NCBI GenBank assembly: GCA_963799925.1
Contig: CAWCYZ010000004.1
Span: 1,984,001 to 2,048,000, forward strand
DNA: 64,000 nucleotides
Source of the DNA: DATBQN01 sp963799925
GTDB taxonomy: Bacteria > Acidobacteriota > Thermoanaerobaculia > Multivoradales > UBA5704
Direction: 5' to 3'
In this document: piece by piece, positions 48,084 to 58,706 of the stretch
Layout: each line of letters starts with the position of its first letter
Numbering within the stretch: position 1 is the stretch's first letter
The notes under the pieces: generated by a model
Told to the model about the DNA's origin: nothing
What the model saw: the letters and a program-made list of their open reading frames with translations, nothing else
The model's database searches: none
Made by a program: the position numbers and the translations under genes

Positions 48084-50498
48084 ATGGCGCTCAAGAAATC
48101 CGAACTCTACAGCTCCCTCTGGTCGAGCTGCGACGAGCTGCGCGGCGGCATGGACGCCAGCCAGTACAAGGACTACGTCCTCGTCCTGCTGTTCATCAAG
48201 TACGTCAGCGACAAGTACGCCGGCCAGCCGTTACGCGCCGATCACCATTCCCGCCGGGCGCCAGCTTCAAGGACATGGTCGCGCTCAAGGGCAAGCCCGA
48301 CATCGGCGACCAGATCAACAAGAAGATCATCGCCCCGCTGGCCAACGCCAACAAGCTGTCCGACATGCCGGACTTCAACGACGCCGACCAAGCTCGGCAG
48401 CGGCAAGGAGATGGTGGACCGGCTCACCAACCTGATCGCCATCTTCGAGAACCCGGCGCTCGACTTCTCCAAGAACCGCGCCGAGGGCGACGACATCCTG
48501 GGCGACGCCTACGAATACCTGATGCGGCACTTCGCCACCGAGAGCGGCAAGAGCAAGGGCCAGTTCTACACCCCCGCCGAGGTCAGCCGCGATCATGGCC
48601 CAGATCATCGGCATCCGCGACGGCGAAGACCAGCGCCGACACCACCGTCTACGACCCGACCTGCGGCTCGGGCTCGCTGCTGCTGAAGGTCGGCGACGAG
48701 GCCGGCACGCCAAGGTCACGCTCTACGGGCAGGAGAAGGACGCCGCCACCAGCGGCCTCGCCCGGATGAACATGATCCTGCACGACAACCCCGACGGCGC
48801 TGATCGTGCAGGGCAACACGCTGGCCGACCCCAAGTTCAAGGACGGCGACGACGCCTCAAGACCTTCGACTACGTCGTCGCCAATCCGCCGTTCTCGCGA
48901 CAAGCGCTGGAGCACCGGCCTCGATCCGCTGCACGACCCTTACGAGCGCTTCAAGCCCTTCGGCACGCCGCCCGCCAAGCAGGGCGACTACGCCTACCTG
49001 CTGCACATCGTCCGCTCGCTCAAGAGCACCGGCAAGGGCGCGTGCATCCTGCCGCACGGCGTGCTGTTCCGCGGCAACGCCGAGGCCGACATCCGCCGGG
49101 ACCTCGTCCGCAAGGGCTACATCAAGGGCATCATCGGCCTGCCCGCCAACCTGTTCTACGGCACCGGCATCCCCGCCTGCATCGTCGTCGTCGACAAGGA
49201 GGACGCCCACGCCCGCAAGGGCATCTTCATGATCGACGCCAGCGGCGGCTTCATGAAGGACGGCCCCAAGAACCGCCTCCGCGCCCAGGACATCCACAAG
49301 ATCGTCGACGTCTTCAACCGGCAGCTCGAGGTCCCGAGGTACTCGCGCATGGTCCGCGTCGAGGAGATCGAGAAGAACGACTTCAACCTCAACCTGCCGC
49401 GCTACATCGACAGCCAGACAGCCCGAGGACATGCAGGACATCGAGGGCCACCTGCAGGGCGGCATCCCCGCCGCCGACGTCGACGCGCTCCAGCGCTACT
49501 GGGCCGTCTGCCCGCAGCTGCGGCGCAGCCTGTTCAAGGACCGAACCGCCCCGGCTACCTCGACCTCGCCGTGGAGAAGTCGGCCATCAAGTCCACCATC
49601 TACGAGCATCCCGAGTTCGCGGCCTTCATCGCCGAGCATGAACGCCCACTTCGCCGCCTGGCGGCAGAAGAGCGCCGCGACGCTCAAGGCGCTTGAGGTC
49701 GGCTGCCATCCGAAGGAGGTGATCGCCGCGCTTTCCGAGGACCTGCTCGCCCACTACGCCGGCAAGCCGCTGATCGACCCCTACGACGTCTACCAGCACC
49801 TGATGGACTACTGGGCCGAGACCATGCAGGACGACTGCTACCTGATCGCCGCCGACGGCTGGAAGGCCGAGACCTACCGCATCATCGAGAAGGACAAGAA
49901 GGGCAAGGAGAAGGACAAGGGCTGGGCCTGCGACCTCGTGCCCAAGCCGCTCATCGTCGCCCGCTACTTCGCCAAGGAGCAGGCGGCCATCGACCAGCTG
50001 GCGGCCGAGCTGGAAAGCGTCACCGCCCGCCTCGCCGAGCTGGAGGAGGAGCACGGCGGCGAGGAAGGCGCGTTCGCCGAACTCGACAAGGTGAACAAGG
50101 CCAACGTCACCGCCCGGCTGAAGGAGATCAAGGGCGACAAGGAGGCGAAGGACGAAGCCGCCGTGCTGAACGAGTGGCTGAAGCTCAACGACGAGGAGGC
50201 CGACCTCAAGAAGCGCCTCAAGGACGCCGAGGCCGCGCTCGACGCCAAGGCCTACGCCCAGTATCCGAAGCTCACCGAGGCCGAGATCAAGACGCTGGTG
50301 GTGGACGACAAATGGCTGGCCGCGCTCGATGCCGCCATCCACGGCGAGATGGACCGCATCAGCCAGCAGCTCACCCAGCGCGTGAAGGAACTGGCCGAAC
50401 GCTACGAAACCCCGCTGCCGCAGATGGCCAGCCGCGTGGCCGAGCTGGAAGCGAAGGTGAACCGCCACCTGGAAAGGATGGGTTTCTCATGGAAGTGA
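48084..50498 (+). CDS. hsdM: Type I restriction-modification DNA methyltransferase subunit HsdM, frameshifted
   Basis: N6-adenine methyltransferase subunit. The N-terminus (ALKKSELYSSLWSSCDELRGGMDASQYKDYVLVLLFIKYVSDKYA) is typical of HsdM. The SAM motif DPTCGSGSLLLK (~48655) and catalytic NPPFS (~48887) are present, followed by GIIGLPANLFYGTGIPACIVVVDKE. The C-terminus (~49930-50490) is an unusually long charged coiled coil. Single-base insertions near 48231, 48256, 48389, 48590, 48623, 48802 and 48900, and probable losses near 48708 and 48858, break the frame. It overlaps hsdS by 10 bp. Confidence 0.9.
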
Positions 50499-51761
50499 AG
50501 CCCGGCTACAAGCAGACCGAGGTGGGGGTGATCCCGGAGGATTGGGAAGTGTAGGCTGCTCGGCGACGATTGAGTTACGCATCGATAGCGAGGCTGTTCG
50601 CACATACTGGCGATGCGTGAATCGGACTATTCGTTGCGGCACGATCTCATATTGTCGGAATCCGCGATTATGACTAGACGATCGATTCGTCTGCGATACA
50701 ACTCGCACTGCTAATCTGCAAGGAGGCTTGCTGATATCAGCGAAGCTGCTCACGAGGCGACAGTTGTTCGGTTGCGAGCGACACTGGGACGTCTGGTCAA
50801 GTTGCTACGATCAGCGAATGGTGCTAGCTGCGAATCGCACTTCGTAGAACATCAGCTTGCGCCGAACTATTTCTCTAGCTAATGCAGTCTTCAGCTGTTC
50901 GAACGTCATCCGTGAGTCGAGCTGGAACACGGTCAGCCGATACGGTCAACACAATCTGAGCTGCATTCGGCGATTTCAAGTTCCCTTCCGCCCACCAAAG
51001 CCGAACAAGAAGCCATCGCCGAGGCGTTGAGCGATGCGGATGCCCTCATCGAATCCCTGGAGCAACTCATCGCCAAGAAGCGCCAGCTCAAACAAGGCGC
51101 CATGCAGGAATTGCTCACCGGCAAGAGGCGCCTGCCGGGGTTCAGCGGCGAGTGGGAGACGAATGCGGAGCTTGGTTGGCAATCCCGACATGGATCAACG
51201 ACGCGAGCTGCCGCTTCGGCAGACTCCGAACGTACTGAGTCACGACTATCGAGCGACATGGGACGGATTCATTCCTGACAGGCGACGTCGACGGACGTCA
51301 TCGCACTCGGCGATGATTACTTGCGATGACGAAGATCGAGATCTCCTCGCGAGACTGGAGGCCAGTTCTGGCAGAGATCATCCGCACATACGTCAGCGAT
51401 GGCGAGCTGCGTCATTGCTGACGATTGGTGAGTCGCGACGATCAACTCAGTGACGGTCACGATCATCCAGGGTTCTCGCGACTTTCACCGACGAGACTAT
51501 CGGCGATGATTCTGTACTGCGTATCGGTAATGCCATGCGAAGCTGGATCGAGCCTGGTATGCAACGTGCAAGCGCATTCTCGAAGTGCATCGGTCAATGC
51601 GCATCAAGTCGCATCCCGCATCGAAGAACAAGCCGCCATCGCCGCGATCCTCGCGACATGGACGCCGAGATCGCCGCGCTGGAGACGAAGCTCGCCAAGG
51701 CCCGCAGCTCAAGCAGGGCATGATGCAGGAACTCCTCACCGGGAGGATTCGGCTGGTATGA
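50489..51761 (+). CDS. hsdS: Type I specificity subunit HsdS, both recognition domains unreadable
   Basis: It starts MEVKPGYKQTEVGVIPEDWEV, a classic HsdS N-terminus. The central conserved repeat is readable (KAEQEAIAEALSDADALIESLEQLIAKKRQLKQGAMQELLTGKRRLPGFSGEWE, ~50992-51162), as is the C-terminal one (EEQAAIAAILADMDAEIAALETKLAKARQLKQGMMQELLTG, ~51620-51750). The two target-recognition domains between them (50555-50985 and 51171-51615) have stops in every frame, are visibly richer in A/T and look like raw sequence with dense insertions: for example 'GAAGTGTAGGCTGCTCGG' fits EVRLLG with one extra T. Total length (~424 codons) is normal. The stop overlaps hsdR as ATGA. Confidence 0.8.
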
Positions 51762-54700
51762 GCACCATCGGCCAGCCCGAGCGCGCCACCCAGAACCGCG
51801 TCATCGCCCTGTTCCGCGACGAGCTGGGCTATCGCTACCTCGGCGACTGGACCGACCGCGGCGGCAACAGCAACATCGAGGAGGGTCTGCTCACGGCCTG
51901 GCTGACCGAAGAGCGGCTACACGCCGGCGCAGATCGCGTCGCCCTCCACAAGCTGCGCACCGAGGCGGACAACCACAGCCGCAGCGCTCTACGGCAACAA
52001 CCAGGCCGTCTACAACCTGCTGCGCTACGGCGTGCCGGTGAAGACCGAGGCGGGCAAGGTCACGGAGACCGTCCACCTCATCAACTGGCAGCGAGCCGGA
52101 GAAGAACGACTTCGCCATCGCCGAGGAGGTGACGCTCAAGGGCGAATCACGAGCGGCGGCCCGACATCGTGCTCTACGTGAACGGCATCGCCATCGGCGT
52201 GCTGGAGCTGAAGAACAGCCGCGTCACCATCGGCGACGGCATCCGCCAGAACTCTCTCGAACCAGCAGCCGGAGTTCAACGCGTGGTTCTTCAGCACCGT
52301 GCAGTTCGTCTTCGCCGGCAACGACTCCGAGGGGCTGCAGTACGGCACCATCGGCACGCCGGAGAAGTACTTCCTCAAATGGAAGGAGGACGAAGCGGAC
52401 GACAGCCGCTTCAAGCTCGACAAGTACCTGCTCAAGATGTGCGGCAAGGACCGGCTGATCGAGCTGATGCACGACTTCGTGCTCTTCGACGGCGGCGTGA
52501 AGAAGCTGCCGCGCGTGCACCAGTATTTCGGCATCAAGGCCGCGCAGGAGCACGTCCGCGCAGAAGAAGGGCGGCATCATCTGGCACACGCAGGGCAGCG
52601 GCAAGAGCATCGTCATGGTGCTGCTGGCCAAGTGGATTCTGGAGAACAACCCCAACGCCCGCGTCGCCATCATCACCGACCGCGACGAGCTGGACAAGCA
52701 GATCGAGCGCGTCTTCACCGAGGCGCGGCGAAGCCGATCAAGCGCACCAGCAGCGGCCGCGACCTGATGAGCCAGCTCGGCCAGGCCACGCCGCGCCTGC
52801 TCTGCTCGCTGGTCCACAAGTTCGGCCGCAGGGACGTGGACGACTTCGACGCCTTCATCAAGGAGCTGGAAGCCCAGCCCAGCCCGACGGTGGGCGAGGT
52901 GTTCGTCTTCGTGGACGAATGCCACCGCACCCAGAGCGGCAAGCTGCACCGGGTGATGAAGGCGATGATGCCGAACGCGGTGTTCATCGGCTTCACCGGC
53001 ACGCCGCTGCTGAAGAAGGACAGGCAGACCAGCCTGGAGGTCTTCGGCGGCTACATCCACACCTACAAGTTCAGCGAGGCGGTGGAGGACGAGGTGGTGC
53101 TCGACCTCGTCTACGAGGCGCGCGACATCGACCAGCGGCTCGGCTCGCGAGGACAAGATCGACGCCTGGTTCGAGGCCAAGACCAAGGGCCTGAACGACT
53201 GGCAGAAGGACGAGCTGAAGAAGCAGTGGGGCACGATGCAGAACGTGCTCAGCTCCAAGGTCCCGCATGGATCGGGTGGTGAGCGACATCGTCTTCGACT
53301 TCAGCGTGAAGCCGCGCCTGTCGAGCGAGCGCGGCAACGCCATCCTGGTGGCGTCGAGCATCTACGAGGCGTGCAAGTATTTCGCGCTGTTCCAGAAGAC
53401 GCCGTTCAAGGGCAAGTGCGCGGTCGTGACCTCCTACAATCCGCAGGCGAAGGACGTGACGCAGGAGGAGACCGGCGCCAACACCGAGACCGACAAGCAG
53501 TTCATCTACAACACCTACACCGAGCTGCTGAAGGACGTCGAAGCCAAGCCGGGCATGACGCAAGACCGAGACCTACGAGGAGCGGGCCAAGGCGCTGTTC
53601 ATCAAGGAGCCGGCGAACATGAAGCTGCTGGTCGTGGTGGACAAGCTGCTCACCGGCTTCGACGCGCCGCCCTGCACCTACCTCTACATCGACAAGTCGA
53701 TGCAGGACCACGGCCTGTTCCAGGCCATCTGCCGCACCAACCGGCTCGACGGCGAGGACAAGGATTTCGGCTACATCGTCGACTACAAGGACCTGTTCAA
53801 GAAGGTCGAGAACGCCATCGCCGTCTACACCTCGGAGCTGGACCACAGCGCCGGCGGCGCGACTCCGGAGGTGCTGCTGCAGGACCGGCTGACAGAAGGG
53901 CAGGGAGCGGCTCGACGACGCGCTCGAGGCGCTCGCGCTGCTGTGCGAGCCGGTGGAGCCGCCGCAAGGGCGAGCTGGAGCACATCCACTACTTCTGCGG
54001 CAACACGGAGATCCCGGCGGACCTGGAGGAGCGCGAGCCGCAACGCGCGGCGCTCTACAAGGCGACCGTCGCCCTGGTGCGCGCCTACGCCAACATCGCC
54101 GACGAGCTGGAGCCGCGCCGGCTACAGCGCCGCCGACATCGCCCGCATCAAGCAGCAGCTCGACCATTACCTGAACGTCCGCGAGATCGTCCGCAAGGCC
54201 AGCGGCGAGACGCTCGACCTGAAGCCCTACGAGGCCGACATGCGGCACCTGATCGACACCTACATCGAGGCCGACGAGCCGCGGAAGATCTCGCCCTTCG
54301 ACGACATGGGCCTGCTGGAGCTGATCGTGAAGACCGGCATCGCCGAACGCCATCGCCAGCCAGCTCGGCGGGCATGAAGGGCAACAAGGACGCCATCGCG
54401 GAGACGATCGAGAACAACGTCCGCAGCAAGATCATCAAGGAGCACCTGAACGACCCGGCCTACTACGAGAAGATGTCGGCGCTGCTGGACGAGATCATCG
54501 CCGCGCGCAAGGCCAAGGCCATCGAGTACGAGGAATACCTGCAAGCGCATCGCCGAGCTGGCGAAGAAGGTCGAGGCCGGGCAGGCGGACGACACGCCCG
54601 AGCAGCTCTGAACACGCCGGGCAAGCGCGCCCTCTACAACAACCTCGGACCGACGGACGCAGGCAGCTGGCCACGTCGCAGGATCGGACGACGACCGGCT

Positions 54701-54857
54701 CGGAGTCGATGAGCCGTCAAGCGCGCGGCCGGACGGCTGGCGCGGCGTCCAGGCCCGCGAGCAGGTCATCAAGGCGGCCTTGTACGGCGTCTTGCAGCGA
54801 TGTCGACCGAGGTCGAGCGGATCTTCCTCATCATCAAGGCGCAGAGCGGAATACTGA
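51758..54857 (+). CDS. hsdR: Type I restriction endonuclease subunit HsdR, frameshifted
   Basis: Translocating restriction subunit. The N-terminal nuclease (RATQNRVIALFRDELGYRYLGDW; RPDIVLYVNGIAIGVLELKNS, the PD-ExK type core) precedes SF2 helicase motifs: Walker A WHTQGSGKSIVMV (~52590), DExx-type VFVDECHRTQSGK, GFTGTPL, and DKLLTGFDAPPCTYLYIDK. The apparent stop at 54611 is an effect of a shift, because the usual C-terminus (TPGKRALYNNL, DGWRGVQAREQVIKAALY, VERIFLIIKAQ) continues to an A-E-Y-stop at 54855-54857, overlapping the next start. Many single-base shifts. Confidence 0.9.
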
Positions 54858-55578
54858 TGGCGACGCAGATCAAGCTGGGCGACATCGCGGTGGACGTGGT
54901 GCTCAAGGACATCAAGAACGTCCACCTGAGCGTCTATCCCGCCGGCCGGCCGGGTGCGCATCTCCGCCCCGACGCGCATGAGCCTGGACACGATCCGCGT
55001 CTTCGCCATCTCCAAGCTCGGCTGGATCAAGCAGCAGCAGACGAAGCTGCGGGCGCAGGAGCGCGAGACGCCCCGCGAATACCTGGACCGCGAGAGCCAC
55101 TACGTCTGGGGCAAGCGCTACCTGCTCAAGGTCATCGAGAGCGACGCGCCGCCCGCGATTGAGCTGAAGCACAGCCAGATGCTTCTGCGGGTGCGGCCGG
55201 GAACCGGCGAGGAGAAGCGGCAGGCGATCGTCGAAGAGTGGTATCGCGAGCAGCTCAAGGCGGCCGTGCCGGCCTTGCTGGCGCGAGTGGGAGCCGCTGC
55301 ATGGGCGTGCAAGGTCGAGCGGCTTCTTCGTGCAGCGGATGAAGACCAGGTGGGGAAGCTGCAACCACCGCGCACGCACCATCCGCCTCAACACCGAGCT
55401 GGCGAAGAAGCCGCGGGAGTGCCTCGAATACATCGTCGTCCACGAGATGGTCCACCTGCTGGAGCCGACGCACAACGCCCGCTTCGTCGCGCTGATGGAC
55501 CGCTTCATGCCCAACTGGCAGTTCCATCGCCAGGTGCTCAATCGCCTGCCGGTGCGGCATGAGACGTGGAGCTACTGA
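54857..55578 (+). CDS. YgjP-family zinc metallopeptidase (DUF45), frameshifted
   Basis: A ~235-residue protein whose ATG shares a base with the hsdR stop. It begins MATQIKLGDIAVDVVLKDIKNVHLSVYP, then RISAPTRMSLDTIRVFAISKLGWI, and ends in the zinc site VVHEMVHLLEPTHNARFVALMDRFMPNW (HExxH plus downstream His), all YgjP-type. Two shifts (~54950 and ~55300) break it. Relatives are frequently encoded directly downstream of hsdR; the role there is unknown. RMKTRWGSCN just before the zinc helix is the usual family motif. Confidence 0.88.
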
Positions 55579-55605
55579 CGTCGAGCTGGCGGCGAGGGCA
55601 GGCGG

Positions 55606-55947
55606 TCAGACGAACGGATCGACGACCTCGACTCCGGCCGGCGCGAAATCGCGTGTGTTTCGCGTCGCCACGATGAGGCCGTGAGTGAGGGCCGTGGCAG
55701 CGATCATTCCATCCAGCAGCGGCAACGTCTGTCCCTTGACCCTGAGGTCGACGACGAGGGCCGCCCAGCGGCGGGCGACCGCTGTGTCCCAAGGCAGGCA
55801 ATCGACGGCCGCAACGACCGCCGCAAACCACTGCTCCAGGCGCTCCCGTCGCCGCCCGCGAGGCAGCGCGAGCACTCCGAGGCAGAGCTCGCCGAGGACG
55901 ACCGAGTCGACCACCAGATCCGCCTCATGGGCCGCGAGCCATGCCAC
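55606..55947 (-). pseudogene. VapC-like PIN toxin, N-terminally truncated, no antitoxin
   Basis: The reading frame carries a PIN-domain C-terminal two-thirds: DLVVDSVVLGELCLGVLAL (conserved Glu), CLPWDTAVARRWAALVVDL, LPLLDGMIAATALTHGLIVATRNTRDF (acidic triad) and EVVDPFV. The usual N-terminal LLDTN strand with the first catalytic Asp is missing; upstream sequence is unrelated, and the only start in frame is GTG 55945-55947 (113 residues). No VapB-type gene lies upstream. It is likely a remnant. Confidence 0.6.
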
Positions 55948-56083
55948 CGCCGCCGGCGCTTCCAGGAGCCCCCGGCCCGGGCCTGACTCGGCCTTCAGGC
56001 GGTCGTCGAGTTTCCTATACTCTGTGGCCGGGGGGGGTGAGTCCCCCGGCCTGGATATCCACGACCTAACTCTCGGAGATCTC

Positions 56084-57034
56084 GTGCGTAGAACGAAAAC
56101 CGCTGCGCGAGCCCTGACCTCGGCTCTCTTCCTGCTCGTCCTATTCCGTTTCGACCCCGGCATCGCTGGCGCGGCGGCCCGGGTTGCCGCGCCGGCGCCG
56201 GAGATTGCGGCTTTCGGTTACGATGCGAAGGCGCCGCTCGACGTGCGGGTCATGTCGACCGAGATGTCGCCCGGGATCAGCCGCCAGTCCCTCACCTATG
56301 CCAGCCCGAAGGGAGGGCGGGTGCCCGCTGTCCTCATCGTCCCGGCGGGCAGGGGGCCGTTCGCCGGCATGCTCTTCATGCACGGTGCGCCGGGAGACCA
56401 CCGGAAGCTGATCCCCGAGGCCGAGGCCATGGCGCGGCGGGGCGTCGTCGCGCTCCTGATCGACGCTCCCTTCGCCCGCCCGGGCCGCGCCGACCCCGCT
56501 CCCCTCCACTTCGACGAGCGGGACCGCGCCGATCAGATCCAGCTCATCGTCGACCTGCGCCGCGGCATCGATCTCCTGACCTCGCGTCCGGACGTCGATC
56601 CGAGGCGCCTCGGCTATCTCGGCATCAGTTTCGGGGGCGCCACGGGAGGTCTGCTCGCCGGCGTCGAGAAGCGCCTCGGGGCTTACGCGCTGGTGGTGGG
56701 CGACGGCGGCGTGGTGAGTCATTTCTCGGGTCCGGACGTGACCGACAGCCCGCTGCAGCGGATGCCCCAGGCCCAGGTGCGGCGGTGGCTCGCGGCGATG
56801 GAGCCCATCCAGCCCATCCGCTTCGTCGGGCGGGCCGCCCCGGCCCAGCTCCTGTTCCAGAACGGCCGCCAGGACCATGTGGTGCCGCCGTCCCATGCCA
56901 TGGCCTACCAGCAGGCGGGCAGCCTGCCGAAGACCGTCCTCTGGTACGACGCCGGTCACGGCCTCGACGAGAAGGCGGTCCAGGACCGGGACCGATGGCT
57001 CGCCGAGCGGCTCGGGATCGCGGGCCGGCGCTAG
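56084..57034 (+). CDS. Exported alpha/beta hydrolase (dienelactone hydrolase-like)
   Basis: A 316-residue protein starting at GTG 56084 with GGAG 5 bases upstream. A signal-type segment (RALTSALFLLVLFRFDPGIAGAAA) precedes an alpha/beta hydrolase fold: VPAVLIVPAGRGPFAGMLFMHGAPGD (oxyanion region), the nucleophile elbow GYLGISFGGATGG, an acid in QNGRQDHVVPP and the catalytic His in WYDAGHGLDEKA. Probably a periplasmic esterase or peptidase-like hydrolase of unknown substrate. The coding strand is clean. Confidence 0.8.
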   Translation: MRRTKTAARALTSALFLLVLFRFDPGIAGAAARVAAPAPEIAAFGYDAKAPLDVRVMSTEMSPGISRQSLTYASPKGGRVPAVLIVPAGRGPFAGMLFMHGAPGDHRKLIPEAEAMARRGVVALLIDAPFARPGRADPAPLHFDERDRADQIQLIVDLRRGIDLLTSRPDVDPRRLGYLGISFGGATGGLLAGVEKRLGAYALVVGDGGVVSHFSGPDVTDSPLQRMPQAQVRRWLAAMEPIQPIRFVGRAAPAQLLFQNGRQDHVVPPSHAMAYQQAGSLPKTVLWYDAGHGLDEKAVQDRDRWLAERLGIAGRR

Positions 57035-57079
57035 CTCCCGTGGCGCAGAGGAGCGCGAGGCTCGCGGGTGGCCTCATAC

Positions 57080-58464
57080 TCATACCTCGAAGGCGGTGCC
57101 CTCGCTGGCTTCCTGAGTCAGGTTGACGACGTTGCGAGCGGCCTTGGGCTGCATGCGCAGGAACAGCCCGCCGTAGGTACGGCCGAAGAGGAAGGGCCCC
57201 CAGATGATGTCGCTGGGCGAGGCGCCGTACTCGCCGTGCTGGTAGAGGTAGGGGAGCGAATCGAGCCGCTCCTGCACCACCGAGTCGCCGCGCGCGAGCG
57301 CCGCGTCGACCAGCTCCCGCCACGGCGCCTCGGGTGTGAACGCACCGATCGCCACCCCCTTGCCGCCATAGCTCGCCGCCTCCTTCAAGACCAGCTCGTC
57401 GCGGTGGGTGACCAGCAGGTCGCGCATCGCCATCTCGTCGCCACGGAATTCAGCGCGGCCGGGGAGGGCCTGGCGCGTCCACGGGATGTAGTGGCGGATG
57501 GTCTCCCGCTCCGCGGCGTCGAAGAGGCCCTTCTCGGCACCTGCCGAGAGCAGGGCAAGGTTGCGCTTGTCGCTCAGGATGGGGAACATCGGGCCATTGA
57601 AAAGGACGAGCTTCTCGCCCTTGAACGCGCGGTAGACGTGGCTGGGGGTCGTCTGGCAGAGCTCGAGGACGGCCTCGATCCGCCGCGTGCCAAGGTAGAG
57701 CGAGCCGCGCAGGGTCTGCAGCTCTTCGGGGTAGCACTCCGTGATCGTGCCCTGGATCCGGCCGTCCTCGGCGCAGGCGGGGGCGAACTCGCCGCGCACG
57801 TAGGCCTGGAAGGCCGCCTTGCCCTTCAACAGGCCGGATTGGCGGAGGATGACGACGTTGAGCGTGCCGTCCGCGGCGAGGCCGGCCGCGAGCGCCTCCC
57901 GGATAATGTGTGCCGAGAGCTCGCGGGTGGTGTTGGTGCAGCGGATCGGAATCCCTTCCCGGCGCAGGAACTCGGCGGTGGGCTGGATCTGCGAATGGAG
58001 ATCGACGAGGGGCGCCGTCTCCCAGCCCCCGAGCCGCGGATTGACGTTGAACTCCAAACACTTGAAGCCATCCTTCGTGCCGATGAAGTCGCCGCGGGCG
58101 ATCGCTCCCGCGACGCCGTTCGGCTCGGAGAGAAGAGCTCGGCGACGTCCGGCGCGGGGAGATGGTAGAAGCGGGCGATCGCCGCCGGATCGTTGCCGAA
58201 GATGAGCTGCGGGATTTTCTTGAGGAGCTCGGCGATGGCAAGGCTCGCCTGGTGCAGCTCATCGCGCTTGGCGGCGCCTAGAAAGGTGGGCCAGGACTGG
58301 AGAGAGTACTGGAGGAGATCCGGGCTCACGCGCAGCGGATCGAAGGTCGAGCGGGCGAGGAAGCGCGGATCGTCCTTCGCCGCCTCGCGGAAAGCCAAAT
58401 CGTAGGGTGAGAGCGCTCCGTGGGCGGCTCGCAGCTCCTCGGACCAGCTCGTCGCGTCGGGCAT
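57080..58464 (-). CDS. Circularly permuted ATP-grasp-like protein, one frameshift
   Basis: About 460 residues. The N-terminal part (HGALSPYDLAFREAAKDDPRFLARSTFDPLRVSPDLLQYSLQSWPTFLGAAKRDEL) leads to GDFIGTKDGFKCLEFNVNPRLGGWE, whose ExN pattern matches the metal-binding end of ATP-grasp enzymes; the C-terminal part has VLKEAASYGGKGVAIG and ARGDSVVQERLD, matching the nucleotide-binding part. The order is permuted, as in some peptide-ligase-type ATP-grasps. A single extra base near 58130 (after VAELFS) splits the gene. ATG 58462-58464 is preferred over an upstream Met. No obvious partner; substrate unknown. Confidence 0.65.
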
Positions 58465-58537
58465 GGCGGCAGATTGGACTGTGAACACTCGGCATCATAC
58501 GCCGAGCGAGCGCGGGGTCGAAGCCGCCGGAATGTCG

Positions 58538-58600
58538 GGTACTGGGGTCCGTCCGGTCCCGAGGGCGGCCGCCCGCAGCGGACCCAACGGACCCACTACC
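58538..58600. mobile_element. MITE-like inverted-repeat element, short copy 3 (63 bp)
   Basis: An internally deleted relative of the 102-bp elements: the two ends are retained (GGTACTGGGGTCCGT...ACGGACCCACTACC) and ~40 bp of interior is missing. It is flanked by a perfect 8-bp direct repeat GAATGTCG (58530-58537 and 58601-58608). It lies just beyond the 3' end of the beta-lactamase-like gene. Confidence 0.83.
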
Positions 58601-58706
58601 GAATGTCGCGTTGGAATGCGGCGGGTCCCGGGCGAGAGCGTCGGCCCGGAACCCACGCTCCGCGCGTTCCAGGCCGCTCTCACCATACCGCCGCGGATGA
58701 TTTGGC

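Noticed and set aside
52750..53060. Separate small genes inside hsdR
   Set aside because: They are frame-shifted pieces of one helicase subunit with motifs in the correct order.
37463..55950. An attachment-site duplicate of the tRNA-Arg 3' end
   Set aside because: I looked for the terminal ~20 bases near 55-56 kb and saw no convincing match; a computed search of the full sequence would be needed to exclude it.
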